In this document: in pieces, positions 52,590 through 62,419 of the stretch
Position numbering within the stretch: the first letter of the stretch is position 1
Layout of the letters: each line of letters starts with the position of its first letter
Assembly: GCA_964601895.1 (NCBI GenBank)
Contig: CAZROT010000009.1
Location: 7,170-71,169 of the forward strand
DNA from: CAZROT01 sp964601895
GTDB lineage: Bacteria > Pseudomonadota > Gammaproteobacteria > Enterobacterales > Enterobacteriaceae
Reading direction: 5' to 3'
Length of the DNA stretch: 64,000 bases
Made by a program: the position numbers and the translations under genes
The notes under the pieces: model-generated
Databases searched by the model: none
Told to the model about the DNA's origin: nothing
What the model saw: only the letters and a program-made list of their open reading frames with translations

Positions 52590-53333
52590 ATGATGAAGAC
52601 AAGATTTGTGAGTGCGCTCGTGCTGTTGATGCTGTTTGCAGCCTGTGAGAAAAAAGAACCTGCATCTTCGGGAAGATCAACCGGGCCTGTAGCATCTGTG
52701 GACGTGCCTGTTGATTGCGGAAAAGAGATCGTTGCCAAAGAGCCGGTAAAGGTTGGCGAAACCGGGATCATGTTGCCGGTGGGAACAAAGCTCTGCATTA
52801 CGAAAGACGAAATGCAGGTAAGAGTGGAACTGCCGGAGGGATTTGCTATTGTTACCAGGGAAGGAATGCAGGCTGAAAGAACATTGCCCTACTTTGGTGG
52901 CACTTATGCCTGTTATTGCAGCGGCCAGGGCAGCGCCTGCAATGTATTTTATGCCGATGGCATGGGCTTCGGTTGCCTGCAAAGCAGTTGCACCGGTTCC
53001 TGTACCGGCAAGTTCACCTACAAAGGGTACAGTGTTGAACGGGTGGCAGTGACAATGGAGAAAGAAAAATTCTTTGCTTTACCGGAAGTGCAGAAAGCAG
53101 TAGCCAATGTATCACCGATGGAAAGCTATGTGAAGATGGATATGTACGGTTTTTCCTTCTATGTGGTGAACGACGAAAAAGCATTTCTTTCCAAAGCAAG
53201 CTGTGACTGCGAAGGCACGAAAGCCTGTAAGCTGAAAACGGTCAGCCTTCCATTATTGAAAGCTGAAACATCCAAGATCAAAATCTATTTCTGTGAAGGC
53301 GGCTGTAACGGCTGTGAACTCACGATCAACTGA
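52590..53333 (+). CDS. Cysteine-rich lipoprotein of the tra operon
   Basis: A 247-residue lipoprotein (lipobox FAACEKK, Cys about residue 22). It has about 17 further Cys in clusters (YACYCSGQGSACNVFY, then LQSSCTGSCTGKF, CDCEGTKAC and CEGGCNGCELTIN). The clusters suggest disulfide-bonded or metal-bound structure on the outer membrane. Family unknown to me. Confidence 0.75.
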   Translation: MMKTRFVSALVLLMLFAACEKKEPASSGRSTGPVASVDVPVDCGKEIVAKEPVKVGETGIMLPVGTKLCITKDEMQVRVELPEGFAIVTREGMQAERTLPYFGGTYACYCSGQGSACNVFYADGMGFGCLQSSCTGSCTGKFTYKGYSVERVAVTMEKEKFFALPEVQKAVANVSPMESYVKMDMYGFSFYVVNDEKAFLSKASCDCEGTKACKLKTVSLPLLKAETSKIKIYFCEGGCNGCELTIN

Positions 53334-53337
53334 TCCC

Positions 53338-53718
53338 ATGAAAACACTGCTGTTTATCCATATCATTTTGGTTGCGGCACTATACGGTTGCCGGGAGTTC
53401 AGACCTGATCCCGTTCGGGAATTTATTCCCGGCACCTATATCCGTTTTTCGCAGCATGAGTTCGGAACGGAATATGATACGCTGACCATAACTGTGCAAA
53501 ATCAACATGCGGATGAATATAAAATCATACGCCGCTGGAACTATGAACGGGTGATTGACGGTGAACTCATCGAACCGGAATACAAACTAACCATCACAAC
53601 CGGTTTCTACGAACCAAAACATAAGTTGCTCCGGGAAAATGAAACAGGAAGTGTGTATTCCTTTGACCCAAACATGAAACTGTTATTTAGTGGATCAATA
53701 AAATACAGGAAGTTATGA
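53338..53718 (+). CDS. Small lipoprotein of the tra operon
   Basis: A 126-residue protein with signal peptide and lipobox (VAALYGCRE). The start is the ATG at 53338, 4 bp after the preceding stop codon. The mature part is beta-rich (FSQHEFGTEYDTLTITVQN). Its end overlaps the next gene by 4 bp. Function unknown; outer-membrane location is likely. Confidence 0.7.
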   Translation: MKTLLFIHIILVAALYGCREFRPDPVREFIPGTYIRFSQHEFGTEYDTLTITVQNQHADEYKIIRRWNYERVIDGELIEPEYKLTITTGFYEPKHKLLRENETGSVYSFDPNMKLLFSGSIKYRKL

Positions 53719-54389
53719 AAAGACTATTGGCAATTGTGGGACTGTCGCTTTGTTGTATCGTGATGCCAATGCAAAAAGCGGAAGCGCAGATACCTGTGCT
53801 GGAAATCATCAAACAGGGCATCAAGAAAGTAATTGTGGCGGTGGATCTAAAAATTCAACGTTTGCAGAATAAAACCATCTGGCTGCAAAATGCGCAAAAG
53901 ACGCTGGAGAATACGATGTCAAAGCTGCACCTCGATGATATTTCCGGTTGGGTAGAACGGCAACGGACATTATATGCTGATTACTTTGATGAACTGCGTA
54001 AAGTAAAAACAGCACTGACCTATTACCAGCGGGTACGGGATATTATTTCTCAGCAAGTGCAACTCGTGAATGAATATAAAGCGGCCTGGGCCTTGTTCAA
54101 ACAGGATAAAAATTTCACGGTAGATGAACTGGATTATATGTTCGGTGTCTATACCGGCATGATGGATGAAAGTGTAAAAAGCATTGACCAGTTGTTCCTG
54201 GTCATTAACGCCTTTGTTACGCAGATGAGTGATGCCAAAAGACTGGAAGTGATCAATGCCGTTGCCGTTAATGTGGAACAAACCCTGATGGACTTAAAAG
54301 AGTTCAACGAGGAAAATAAAATGATGTCACTGCAACGGGCAACGGAGAAAAATGAGATCGAGTATGTGAAAAAACTATACGGCTTGTAG
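53715..54389 (+). CDS. traI: TraI-like conjugal transfer protein
   Basis: A 224-residue exported protein (signal peptide to about residue 25, ending KAEAQ). It is helical with coiled-coil character and has the motif FTVDELDYMFGVYTGMMDES, then LFLVINAFVTQMSDAKRLE. It probably corresponds to VirB5-like TraI of Bacteroidota elements. Two paralogues with the same motif follow. Confidence 0.75.
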   Translation: MKRLLAIVGLSLCCIVMPMQKAEAQIPVLEIIKQGIKKVIVAVDLKIQRLQNKTIWLQNAQKTLENTMSKLHLDDISGWVERQRTLYADYFDELRKVKTALTYYQRVRDIISQQVQLVNEYKAAWALFKQDKNFTVDELDYMFGVYTGMMDESVKSIDQLFLVINAFVTQMSDAKRLEVINAVAVNVEQTLMDLKEFNEENKMMSLQRATEKNEIEYVKKLYGL

Positions 54390-54428
54390 TAATGTGCCGA
54401 TTAGCTAATTTGAAAATGTGAAAATGAT

Positions 54429-55067
54429 ATGAGGAAGATGCTGCTACTACTGTCACTGTTTGTTATCAGTGTAAATGCAAACGCACAGACCTGGGAAGAA
54501 TGGACACAACAGAAAAGGACAAAGATCAAACGGCTGATGGAACAGATCGCCGCTAACCAGGTATATATAGAGTATGCGAAGAAAGGCTATAATATCGTGT
54601 CAGGCGGCCTACACACTATCCGGGATATTAAAAATGGTGACTTCCGTTTGCATCTTGGTTTTATAGATTCCCTCAAAGTTGTAAATCCCAAGATTAAAGG
54701 CTGGGTGAAGGTGGCGGATATTATCACGGCACAGCTTCGCATAATCAAGGCAGGCAAACAGGCACTGGATTTTATTCGTGAATCCACCCAGTTCACTAAT
54801 GACGAACTGGACTATTGTAAAAAAGTATTTGATAACCTGCTGGAAGAATGTATTAAGAACATAGATGAACTGTTCATTGTCATTACCAACGGAGAACTGT
54901 CCATGAGTGATGATGAACGGATAAAGCGGATAGAAAAGCTTTACCTCGATATGCAGGAGAAATCTTCTTTCACTGCTTCGTTCAGCAATGAAATGAGTGT
55001 GCTGGCTATCCAGCGGCTGACAGAACAAACAGAAATTGATTATTCTAAAAAGATAAAAGGATTCTGA
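54429..55067 (+). CDS. TraI/TerB-like paralogue 1
   Basis: A 212-residue exported protein (signal peptide ending NANAQ) that shares the pattern FTNDELDYCKKVFDNLLEEC, IDELFIVITNGELSMSDDER with its neighbours. Members are sometimes labelled TerB-family tellurite resistance proteins, but the tra context favours a transfer role. Confidence 0.7.
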   Translation: MRKMLLLLSLFVISVNANAQTWEEWTQQKRTKIKRLMEQIAANQVYIEYAKKGYNIVSGGLHTIRDIKNGDFRLHLGFIDSLKVVNPKIKGWVKVADIITAQLRIIKAGKQALDFIRESTQFTNDELDYCKKVFDNLLEECIKNIDELFIVITNGELSMSDDERIKRIEKLYLDMQEKSSFTASFSNEMSVLAIQRLTEQTEIDYSKKIKGF

Positions 55068-55687
55068 TGAAAAGATATTTTTTAATTGCCCTGATCGTAC
55101 TGATGAGCAAATTCTCATTTGCTCAAACACAAGAAGCACAGCAATTGCTCCTGAACTTTGAAAAGCTCACGCAGTTCAAAAAGATATTGCAGGATATGTA
55201 CGATGGCTGGAAAGTGATCAACAAAGGTTACAATACCATCAAAGATATTTCTTCGGGGAATTTCAGCCTGCATAAAGGTTTCCTGGATGCACTGATGGAA
55301 GTCAGCCCGGTGGTAAAGAAGTATAAACGAATCACCGATATTGTCAATTACCAGCTACTCATCGTGAAGCAATACAAACGGGCTTTCCAGCAATTTAAAG
55401 AGGATGACACATTTACCGTACAGGAGATCCTGTACATGGAAAAGGTGTATACCAACCTGTTCAATGAAAGTATAAAAAACCTGGATGAACTCTTTATGGT
55501 CATCACTGCCGGGGAATTGCGCATGAGTGATGATGAACGGATGCAGGCCATTGACCGCATCTATACAAGAATTGAAGACCAGTTTTCTTTCCTGCAGGAC
55601 TTTAACAGTAGCACGGCTTACTTGTCGCTACAACGAAAGAGTGAGCAGGCAGAGATCAATATGTCGAAGAGAATTTACGGTTATTAA
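55067..55687 (+). CDS. TraI/TerB-like paralogue 2
   Basis: A 206-residue exported protein (signal peptide ending FSFAQ) with FTVQEILYMEKVYTNLFNES and LFMVITAGELRMSDDERMQ. It starts on the last base of the previous gene. It is closer to paralogue 1 than to the TraI-like protein at 53715, pointing to a recent local duplication. Confidence 0.7.
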   Translation: MKRYFLIALIVLMSKFSFAQTQEAQQLLLNFEKLTQFKKILQDMYDGWKVINKGYNTIKDISSGNFSLHKGFLDALMEVSPVVKKYKRITDIVNYQLLIVKQYKRAFQQFKEDDTFTVQEILYMEKVYTNLFNESIKNLDELFMVITAGELRMSDDERMQAIDRIYTRIEDQFSFLQDFNSSTAYLSLQRKSEQAEINMSKRIYGY

Positions 55688-55723
55688 AGGCATCTCCGGC
55701 AAGGGAGATTAAAACAGTGAAGT

Positions 55724-56899
55724 ATGAAAATGTGTGTAAGGGTTTTAAGCCTGCTGGCTATTGTTTTATTATTGCCCCATTTTGCCGAAGCGCAAATGGT
55801 GCAGCGTATCCGTTCCTTAAATGAAGTACTGGATACACTCTATGATGACATGATGCCGATGTGTAGTACACTGATCGGCGTGGGACGTGGTATTGCAGGC
55901 TTTGCCGCTACCTGGTATATCGCAGCCCGTGTATGGGGGCATATTGCAAGGGCTGAACCAGTGGACTTCTACCCGCTGTTCCGTCCATTTGTATTGGGCT
56001 TTGCTATATTGATCTTCCCTTCAGTGCTTGCCATGATCAACGGGGTGATGAAGCCTACCGTTACCGCAACGGCGCAAATGGTGGAAGATTCCGATAAGGC
56101 CATTGCACAGCTCCTGAAGATGAAAGAGGAAGCCATCAAGACAACCGCTTACTGGCAGATGTATGTTGGCCCATCCGGTAGCGGCGACCGGGATAAATGG
56201 TACAAGTATCATTACGGTGATAAAAGCGAAGGCTGGTTTAAAAGCATTGGTAACGATATAAAGTTCGCCTTTGCCAAGTTCTCATACAATTTCCGCAACT
56301 CCATCAAACAGTGGATGGCCGAAGTATTGAAAGTACTCTTTGAGGCCGCAGCACTTTGCATCAATACTATTCGCACTTTCTATTTAATTGTACTTGGCAT
56401 ATTAGGGCCGCTTGTCTTCGGTATTGCCGTCTTTGATGGCTTCCAGCATACACTAACGGTATGGATTGCCCGCTATCTCAATATCTTTTTATGGTTGCCT
56501 GTGGCGAACATCTTCGGCGGCATCATGGGCAAGATCCAGGAAAATATGTTGAAGGAAGACCTGCACCAGATCGCCAGCAACGGGGACACTTTCTTTTCCA
56601 GCACTGATACGGCCTATCTCATTTTTATGATCATTGGTATCATCGGGTATTTCACGGTGCCTTCTGTTGCTAATTATATCATTCATGCCGGTGGTGGCAA
56701 TACGCTGCTGCAAAAAGCGACCAGCATGATGAGCACAGCCACCCGCACCGCTACGGGGACAACGGCTGCAGTGGCAAGCGGGGGTCTTGGAATGGCAAAG
56801 GATGCATTAGGCGGTGCTTACAATGCGATGAGCAGTAGCATGGCCGACAGCCATGCTTCGGGTGGTTATTTCAAAGATAAAATTTCAGGAAAAACTTAG
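55724..56899 (+). CDS. traJ: TraJ conjugal transfer membrane protein (VirB6-like)
   Basis: A 391-residue polytopic inner-membrane protein. It has an N-terminal signal-like segment, then IAGFAATWYIAARVWGHIAR, PFVLGFAILIFPSVLAMING, and further membrane helices at about 205-240, 245-265 and 300-320. The Thr/Ala/Gly-rich tail (TATRTATGTTAAVASGG) is typical of TraJ. It forms part of the inner-membrane channel. Confidence 0.9.
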   Translation: MKMCVRVLSLLAIVLLLPHFAEAQMVQRIRSLNEVLDTLYDDMMPMCSTLIGVGRGIAGFAATWYIAARVWGHIARAEPVDFYPLFRPFVLGFAILIFPSVLAMINGVMKPTVTATAQMVEDSDKAIAQLLKMKEEAIKTTAYWQMYVGPSGSGDRDKWYKYHYGDKSEGWFKSIGNDIKFAFAKFSYNFRNSIKQWMAEVLKVLFEAAALCINTIRTFYLIVLGILGPLVFGIAVFDGFQHTLTVWIARYLNIFLWLPVANIFGGIMGKIQENMLKEDLHQIASNGDTFFSSTDTAYLIFMIIGIIGYFTVPSVANYIIHAGGGNTLLQKATSMMSTATRTATGTTAAVASGGLGMAKDALGGAYNAMSSSMADSHASGGYFKDKISGKT

Positions 56900-56902
56900 A
56901 TC

Positions 56903-57523
56903 ATGTTCAAAAAGACAAAAAATATAGACACGGCATTCCGTCATGTGCGGCTGTTCTCCATTGCTTTCCTCGTAGGTTGTATTCTCATTACGGTGATCAG
57001 CAGTTATAAAAGTTATGAGCTGGCATCCACGGCGCAACAGCGTATTTACATACTTGCCAATGGGAAAGCACTGGAAGCCTATTCAGCAGACCGGAAAGAC
57101 AATATACCTGTTGAAGCCAGGGACCATGTAAAGATGTTTCATCATTATTTCTTCACCATGGACCCGGACGATAAAGTAATTGCTGCCAATATTACCAAAG
57201 CTTTATACCTCGCTGATGGTTCTGCCAAACAGCAATATGATAACCTGAAAGAGAACGGGTACTATACCAATCTTATTTCGGGCAATATCAGCCAGGAGAT
57301 ACAGGCGGACAGCATTATCATCAACACCGAAAGCTATCCCTATTATTTCCGGTACAAGGGTGAACAAAAAATCATCCGGCCAACCACGATAGTTACCCGC
57401 AGCATGATCACCGAAGGTTATTTGCGAAATGTAACCCGAAGCGATAATAATTCGCATGGCTTTTTGATCGAACGCTGGCGGACACTGGAGAATAAAGATG
57501 TGAATATCCAAAACCGCAACTAA
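56903..57523 (+). CDS. traK: TraK conjugal transfer protein (VirB8-like)
   Basis: A 206-residue protein with one membrane segment (VRLFSIAFLVGCILITVISS) and a periplasmic domain with ARDHVKMFHHYFFTMDPDD, then GNISQEIQADSI. This is the Bacteroidota TraK, an analogue of VirB8. It starts 3 bp after traJ. Confidence 0.9.
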   Translation: MFKKTKNIDTAFRHVRLFSIAFLVGCILITVISSYKSYELASTAQQRIYILANGKALEAYSADRKDNIPVEARDHVKMFHHYFFTMDPDDKVIAANITKALYLADGSAKQQYDNLKENGYYTNLISGNISQEIQADSIIINTESYPYYFRYKGEQKIIRPTTIVTRSMITEGYLRNVTRSDNNSHGFLIERWRTLENKDVNIQNRN

Positions 57524-57525
57524 GC

Positions 57526-57987
57526 ATGTTTGGGAAAAGAAAAAATAAAAAAACCAAAGCACCGGGCGAAGACTGGAAAGATAAAGCCGCCGGGAAGATC
57601 GCTAATGTAACGATCAGGCTGCAGACAAAATTTGCTCATGTTATGAATAAACTTGTTTCAACTATGCCGCAAAAAAAACTAAAGATAATATTGATAGCCT
57701 TCTGCCTTATCAGCGGAGGGTTCAGTATTTATCTCGCTGCCAATGCCATTTTCGGTACTACAAAAAAACAACCTGCGATCAAGGTAAACCCTATCCATAT
57801 TCCCCGGCACTATGATAAGACCGGCAGCGAGATCAACGAACCGGACAACGCTATCGGCGACGACCTGTACCGGGAGATGCAGGAATACAAACACTATATG
57901 GACAGTTTGGGACAAACGATCCGGCCCGGTTTACTGGATAGCATTAAAGTACTGGAGCAAATTTATCATTCACAAAAAATAAAATGA
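57526..57987 (+). CDS. TraL-like membrane protein
   Basis: A 153-residue protein with a basic N-terminus, one membrane segment (IILIAFCLISGGFSIYLAAN) and a short periplasmic tail. It occupies the traL position between traK and traM. The stop overlaps the traM start (ATGA). Confidence 0.7.
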   Translation: MFGKRKNKKTKAPGEDWKDKAAGKIANVTIRLQTKFAHVMNKLVSTMPQKKLKIILIAFCLISGGFSIYLAANAIFGTTKKQPAIKVNPIHIPRHYDKTGSEINEPDNAIGDDLYREMQEYKHYMDSLGQTIRPGLLDSIKVLEQIYHSQKIK

Positions 57988-59213
57988 AGCACATGAAAAC
58001 AAATCAACGAAAACGAAAAATGCTGCTGGTGTTGCCGCTGCTGGTAATACCATTTTTGACCTTGGCTTTCTATGCACTCGGTGGCGGCAGGGGAAGCGAA
58101 ACGAAAATGACAGGGGATCTTACAGAAGGGTTGAACCTGAAACTACCCGATGCGAACCTGAAAGAAGAAAAGCTGATGGATAAACTCAGCTTTTATGACA
58201 AAGCCGATAAAGATTCAGCAAAAATGCAGGAGTGGATGCGCAGCGATCCATATTACAAGGAACAATTGCAAATGCCAGAAGCTGCAACTGATGAACTGGA
58301 ACAACTAACCGAGAATACTGCCTCAAAATACAACCAGCGGCTGAATACTTCTCCCTACGAACAAACAAACAGAAAGCCCGAAGATGAAGTGATGCAGAAA
58401 TTAACGCTGTTGCAAAAAGAGCTGAACAAGAATAGCACGACCTCCTATAAACAAACAGAGCCTAGTAGCTACAATCGGAATAATCCTGAACTGTCCGGTG
58501 ATATGGACAGGCTGGAAGCCATGATGAATATGATGAGTACAGGAAATGATGAAGACCCGGAGATCAAACAGCTTTCTTCTGTGATGGATAAGATACTTGA
58601 TGTGCAGCATCCGCAACGAGTAAAGGAACGCTTAAAAGAAAAAGCAGTACAGCAATCAACGGATGCACTCGCTGTCAGGGCTACCGCTGCTGCTGATACA
58701 ATGGCAAAAGGTTTTTACAGTTTGGAGAATGGCGATGCTGTTAAACAGTCCAACGCCATTGAAGCGGTGGTTAACGAGAATCAACTATTGGTAAACGGTG
58801 CGGTTATCAAGCTGCGTTTATTGCAGGATGTATTCGTCAGCGATCAGAAGATCCCTGCCGGAACTTTTGTGTTTGGCGTAGTCGGGCTAAATGGTGAACG
58901 GCTGGAAATAGAAATTAACTCCATCCGTAGCGGCAGCTCGCTATACAAAGTGAAGATGGAAGTGCATGACATGGACGGACTGGCGGGCATTCATATTCCC
59001 GGCGCTATCACCCGTGATGTGGCGAAACAATCTGCCGACAACAGTTTACAAATGATGGAGCTTACTACGCTTGATCCTTCATTGAAGGCACAAGCTGCCG
59101 CTGCCGGGATCAATACAGCGAAGTCACTACTTAGCCGAAAAGTAAAGTTGATAAAAGTAATGGTGAAAGCAGGCTATAAGGTTTTGCTCATGGATAAAAG
59201 TACTCAACAATAA
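57984..59213 (+). CDS. traM: TraM conjugal transfer protein (VirB10-like)
   Basis: A 409-residue protein. One membrane segment (LLVLPLLVIPFLTLAFYALG) lies at about 15-34, followed by a long Gln/Glu-rich linker. The conserved C-terminal domain follows from about 255 (NQLLVNGAVIKLRLLQDVFV, IPAGTFVFGVVGLNGERLEI). It spans the envelope as the VirB10 analogue. An alternative ATG lies three codons in. Confidence 0.9.
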   Translation: MKHMKTNQRKRKMLLVLPLLVIPFLTLAFYALGGGRGSETKMTGDLTEGLNLKLPDANLKEEKLMDKLSFYDKADKDSAKMQEWMRSDPYYKEQLQMPEAATDELEQLTENTASKYNQRLNTSPYEQTNRKPEDEVMQKLTLLQKELNKNSTTSYKQTEPSSYNRNNPELSGDMDRLEAMMNMMSTGNDEDPEIKQLSSVMDKILDVQHPQRVKERLKEKAVQQSTDALAVRATAAADTMAKGFYSLENGDAVKQSNAIEAVVNENQLLVNGAVIKLRLLQDVFVSDQKIPAGTFVFGVVGLNGERLEIEINSIRSGSSLYKVKMEVHDMDGLAGIHIPGAITRDVAKQSADNSLQMMELTTLDPSLKAQAAAAGINTAKSLLSRKVKLIKVMVKAGYKVLLMDKSTQQ

Positions 59214-59238
59214 ACATTCATTTTTAAAATCAACAAAC

Positions 59239-60006
59239 ATGAAACGATTCGTGTGTATGGTTTGTGTGTTCGGATTACTCGTTTCCATCAATGCACAGAC
59301 TTCTTCATTACCTATTACTACCGACAAAACAACGAGCCTGATCTTTCCTTTTCCCATCCGTCATGTGGACAGGGGCACTAAAGAAGTGCTGGTGCAGCAG
59401 GTAAAGGAAGCGGATAATATCCTGCTGGTAAAAGCGGCTTCCGCCAAGTTTCCTGAAACAAACCTTAGTGTCATCACCGGCGATGGCAGCGTTTATTCTT
59501 TTGTGGTCAGTTATACCGGGCAACTCGATGTTCCGGTTTATCACCTGCCCGTGATGAAAGATGCTACTATAGCCACTTATGCAAACGGCATCTTAGACAA
59601 TCACCGTACCATGCGAGGCATCAAAGACAGTAAGTGGGATATGGAAGCAACCGTAACTGGAATTTATATTAAAGACAATATAATTTACTATCAACTGCTT
59701 CTTTGCAATCGCAGCACTATTGATTATGATATCGAGCTTTTGAAATTTTATATCCGTGATAAAAAGAAAAGCAAGCGGACGGCTGCGCAGGAAAATGAAC
59801 TGACACCGCTACATATCTCCGGTAATGCCAGAAAGGTGAAAGGGTATGATTTTTCTGTACTGGTCGTGGCCCTGGACAAGTTCACTGTTCCTAATGCGAA
59901 GTATCTCGCCATACAACTTCTGGAAAAGAACGGCGGCAGGCATTTGCTGCTGAAAGTGACCAACAGCAAGATCGTGAAAGCGGTCCCATTACCTGACCTG
60001 CATTAA
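59239..60006 (+). CDS. traN: TraN conjugal transfer protein (DUF4138, VirB9-like)
   Basis: A 255-residue exported protein (signal peptide ending SINAQ). DUF4138 features: TTSLIFPFPIRHVDRGTKEV, then ILLVKAASAKFPETNLSVIT and, later, YYQLLLCNRSTIDYDIELLK. It contributes the outer part of the channel. Confidence 0.9.
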   Translation: MKRFVCMVCVFGLLVSINAQTSSLPITTDKTTSLIFPFPIRHVDRGTKEVLVQQVKEADNILLVKAASAKFPETNLSVITGDGSVYSFVVSYTGQLDVPVYHLPVMKDATIATYANGILDNHRTMRGIKDSKWDMEATVTGIYIKDNIIYYQLLLCNRSTIDYDIELLKFYIRDKKKSKRTAAQENELTPLHISGNARKVKGYDFSVLVVALDKFTVPNAKYLAIQLLEKNGGRHLLLKVTNSKIVKAVPLPDLH

Positions 60007-60016
60007 ATCGAAAGCT

Positions 60017-60505
60017 ATGCAATCAGTACGAAACAGGGTTATTGAGGGAATGGAAGGCTGGCTGCAGCGGGAAAAAAATATGGGGCAGTTGTTTTCTCCC
60101 AATACGTTGCGGTCAAAACATTTTCAGAAACTGAAGCTGGATTACCTGCGGGAACTCAACCGCACATTGCGCAAAGATGCTTCCAGGGATGAGCGCATGA
60201 CGCTGCGCATACTCCGGGGTGAGATGAAAGATATGGAGAAATGGTTATACCGGCATCCGTTGGAACGATTGCTCCGAAGGATCGGAAGGGCAATAAAGAA
60301 CCTGCTTACACCCCGGCCAAAAATCATCATCGCTGAAAAGACGAACTGGATGATGAAAGTGAGCCACAGCAATGTGAGAAAACCGCAGAAGGATATTTCA
60401 AAAGAAAATACGATCCGTCCTGAACAGGTGTATAAGCAAAAGAATCAAAAACCTGAGTTGCTGGAAAAGAAACGGGTATCACAGAAAAAAGGATTAAGGA
60501 TGTAA
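60017..60505 (+). CDS. Basic hypothetical protein after traN
   Basis: A 162-residue, highly basic, helical protein without signal peptide. Residues 30-100 carry a recurrent Leu/Arg pattern. It may bind DNA or membrane. I do not recognise it; it lies in the traO position of the operon but lacks TraO features. Confidence 0.65.
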   Translation: MQSVRNRVIEGMEGWLQREKNMGQLFSPNTLRSKHFQKLKLDYLRELNRTLRKDASRDERMTLRILRGEMKDMEKWLYRHPLERLLRRIGRAIKNLLTPRPKIIIAEKTNWMMKVSHSNVRKPQKDISKENTIRPEQVYKQKNQKPELLEKKRVSQKKGLRM

Positions 60506-60518
60506 AAAACGGCAAAAG

Positions 60519-62387
60519 ATGACGGAAAGCAACATCATACAATTAAAGAAAGAGCTGACCCGGCTTGGCATTAGGGATACTGTCCCGGAAATAGAATATT
60601 TCCGGAATATAAACCCTACGTCTTTTATGCTTTACAGTGGCGGAAATCCTACAGGGGATGATCAACTGCTATATGCGCTGCGGTATAACAAGAATGAAAA
60701 GGGACTGTTTCAATTGGCGGAATATAAGCTAACCCTGAAATCAGTTCCCATTCCCGAAGTAACCATCCAGGGAATCAATACAAAGGAACTGGTGGAGAAG
60801 ATGGAGAAAGCCGATGAATTGTATAACGAATATTTAAACGGCAATCAATATCCTGAAAAGAATCATGTTATAGAATCTGCACATAAAGACCTGGAGGTAC
60901 TGCTTGACTCTGGTGAAAAAGGAAAAGATATAGCGCATCGGTTTATGTTCAAATACTGGCCGGAAAGTGAATACCGGAAGTATATACCGGATGATACCGA
61001 ACTAAGACAAAAGTATGAAGCCGTTTTAAGTGTTCCGGCAAATGGCAATAATACGCTTACCGCAAACCAGGCCTATGAAAAAATAACAGACAGGTTTAAA
61101 GAGCATGTTATAACCGATGAATTGCTTACAGAAGCCCGTTTAGCTTTTTCAAAAGGCGATCATTGGATTGCCCATAATACCATCCCTTATTACCTGGACA
61201 AAGGAGATATGTATTTCTTTAAAACTGCCGATGAAGCCCGTGAGTTCTCTGCCGATAATATCAGCGAGTATGATAATTACAGGTTAACTCATGCCTATTC
61301 CACTGATGATTTACTGCGGCAAATTCCTTACGGAGAAAAACCCGAAAGACAATTAGTAAACCCGGATGCAAACGGTTTGTATGATACAGACGGGAATGCT
61401 TTTACTGATGCGCTGATTGAGCATTTCGAGCAGCAGCAAATTTTAAACAACAAAAAATTATCAATCATGAACGAAAAGAATTTTGATTATCTAAAAGATA
61501 ATCTCAAATACATGGGCTTTGGTGAAAAGCAGCATGACACTCTTGCGAAACATTTGAAGGAAGGAAAAGATTCCTTCCAGATGACCTTCAGTACAGAGAT
61601 AAATCAAAAACCATTTGAAGCGGTTATGCAATTCCGGAAATCTGAAAAATCAGATATGTATTTCCTGAATAGTTATAAAGCCTCCTTGGAATGGGCCAAT
61701 GGTGAAAAGAAAGAGCAGACGTTTTACCTGAACTACGGCAAAGGCGTCACTGCCAAAGAAGCGTATAACCTTCTTGATGGCCGCAGTGTTGAAAAAGAAA
61801 TTGTCCGCAAGCTTAATGATGAAGAAAAGTTACAGTTCAAAGCAGAACTAAAGTTGCCCCGTGAAGAACAAGGTTTACCGCAAAATTGGGAGAAAGCACC
61901 TACCTATAAAGCATGGCTGAAACTTGACTTCGAGAAAAAAGATGAACACAACAATTACGATGTAAGGCAGCTCCATGAAAAATATGGGTACAACCTGGAG
62001 GAAACAGTCAGAAAATTTGGCGTTTCGGAAATGGATGGCGGCGAAAAGGAAAAAGCGTTGTTGCAATCATTGAGAAAAGGTAATGTCCAATCCGTTTCAA
62101 TTGAGGTCAATGGTGAATCGCAAAAAATGTTTATCGAAGCCAACCCGGAATACAAGACCCTCAACCTGTACAATGAAAAAATGAAACCACTCAATAAAGA
62201 AGAAAGAGTGGAGTTTCTGGAAAAGCTGGGTGTAAAGGAGGTAAAGTCCGAGCAGAAGCAACAGGAAGTAAAACCCGAAAGCCCGAAGCAAAATGAATCA
62301 GTGAAAAACGATAAATCAAAAAAAAACGATAGCCTGCTGCCTAAGAAACGAAACCGTACTAAAAAGGGCCTGGGTCATACAGGGTGA
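60519..62387 (+). CDS. Large ICE-associated protein with two repeat modules, function unknown
   Basis: A 622-residue cytoplasmic protein. An N-terminal module (LKKELTRLGIRDTVPEIEYF, then FMLYSGG and LFQLAEYKLTLKS) and a central module (LKDNLKYMGFGEKQHDTLAK, then FQMTFSTEINQKPFEAVMQF and MYFLNSYKASL) appear to be related repeats. A basic Lys-rich tail (KKRNRTKKGLGH) suits nucleic-acid binding. It resembles proteins commonly found downstream of tra or mob genes in Bacteroidota elements. Confidence 0.75.
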   Translation: MTESNIIQLKKELTRLGIRDTVPEIEYFRNINPTSFMLYSGGNPTGDDQLLYALRYNKNEKGLFQLAEYKLTLKSVPIPEVTIQGINTKELVEKMEKADELYNEYLNGNQYPEKNHVIESAHKDLEVLLDSGEKGKDIAHRFMFKYWPESEYRKYIPDDTELRQKYEAVLSVPANGNNTLTANQAYEKITDRFKEHVITDELLTEARLAFSKGDHWIAHNTIPYYLDKGDMYFFKTADEAREFSADNISEYDNYRLTHAYSTDDLLRQIPYGEKPERQLVNPDANGLYDTDGNAFTDALIEHFEQQQILNNKKLSIMNEKNFDYLKDNLKYMGFGEKQHDTLAKHLKEGKDSFQMTFSTEINQKPFEAVMQFRKSEKSDMYFLNSYKASLEWANGEKKEQTFYLNYGKGVTAKEAYNLLDGRSVEKEIVRKLNDEEKLQFKAELKLPREEQGLPQNWEKAPTYKAWLKLDFEKKDEHNNYDVRQLHEKYGYNLEETVRKFGVSEMDGGEKEKALLQSLRKGNVQSVSIEVNGESQKMFIEANPEYKTLNLYNEKMKPLNKEERVEFLEKLGVKEVKSEQKQQEVKPESPKQNESVKNDKSKKNDSLLPKKRNRTKKGLGHTG

Positions 62388-62419
62388 TATTTTCTAATTA
62401 CTATAATCGAGATCCATTT

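Noticed and set aside
54429..55687. Tellurite resistance genes
   Set aside because: Some relatives carry a TerB label, but these are exported, paralogous to a TraI-like protein and embedded in the tra operon.
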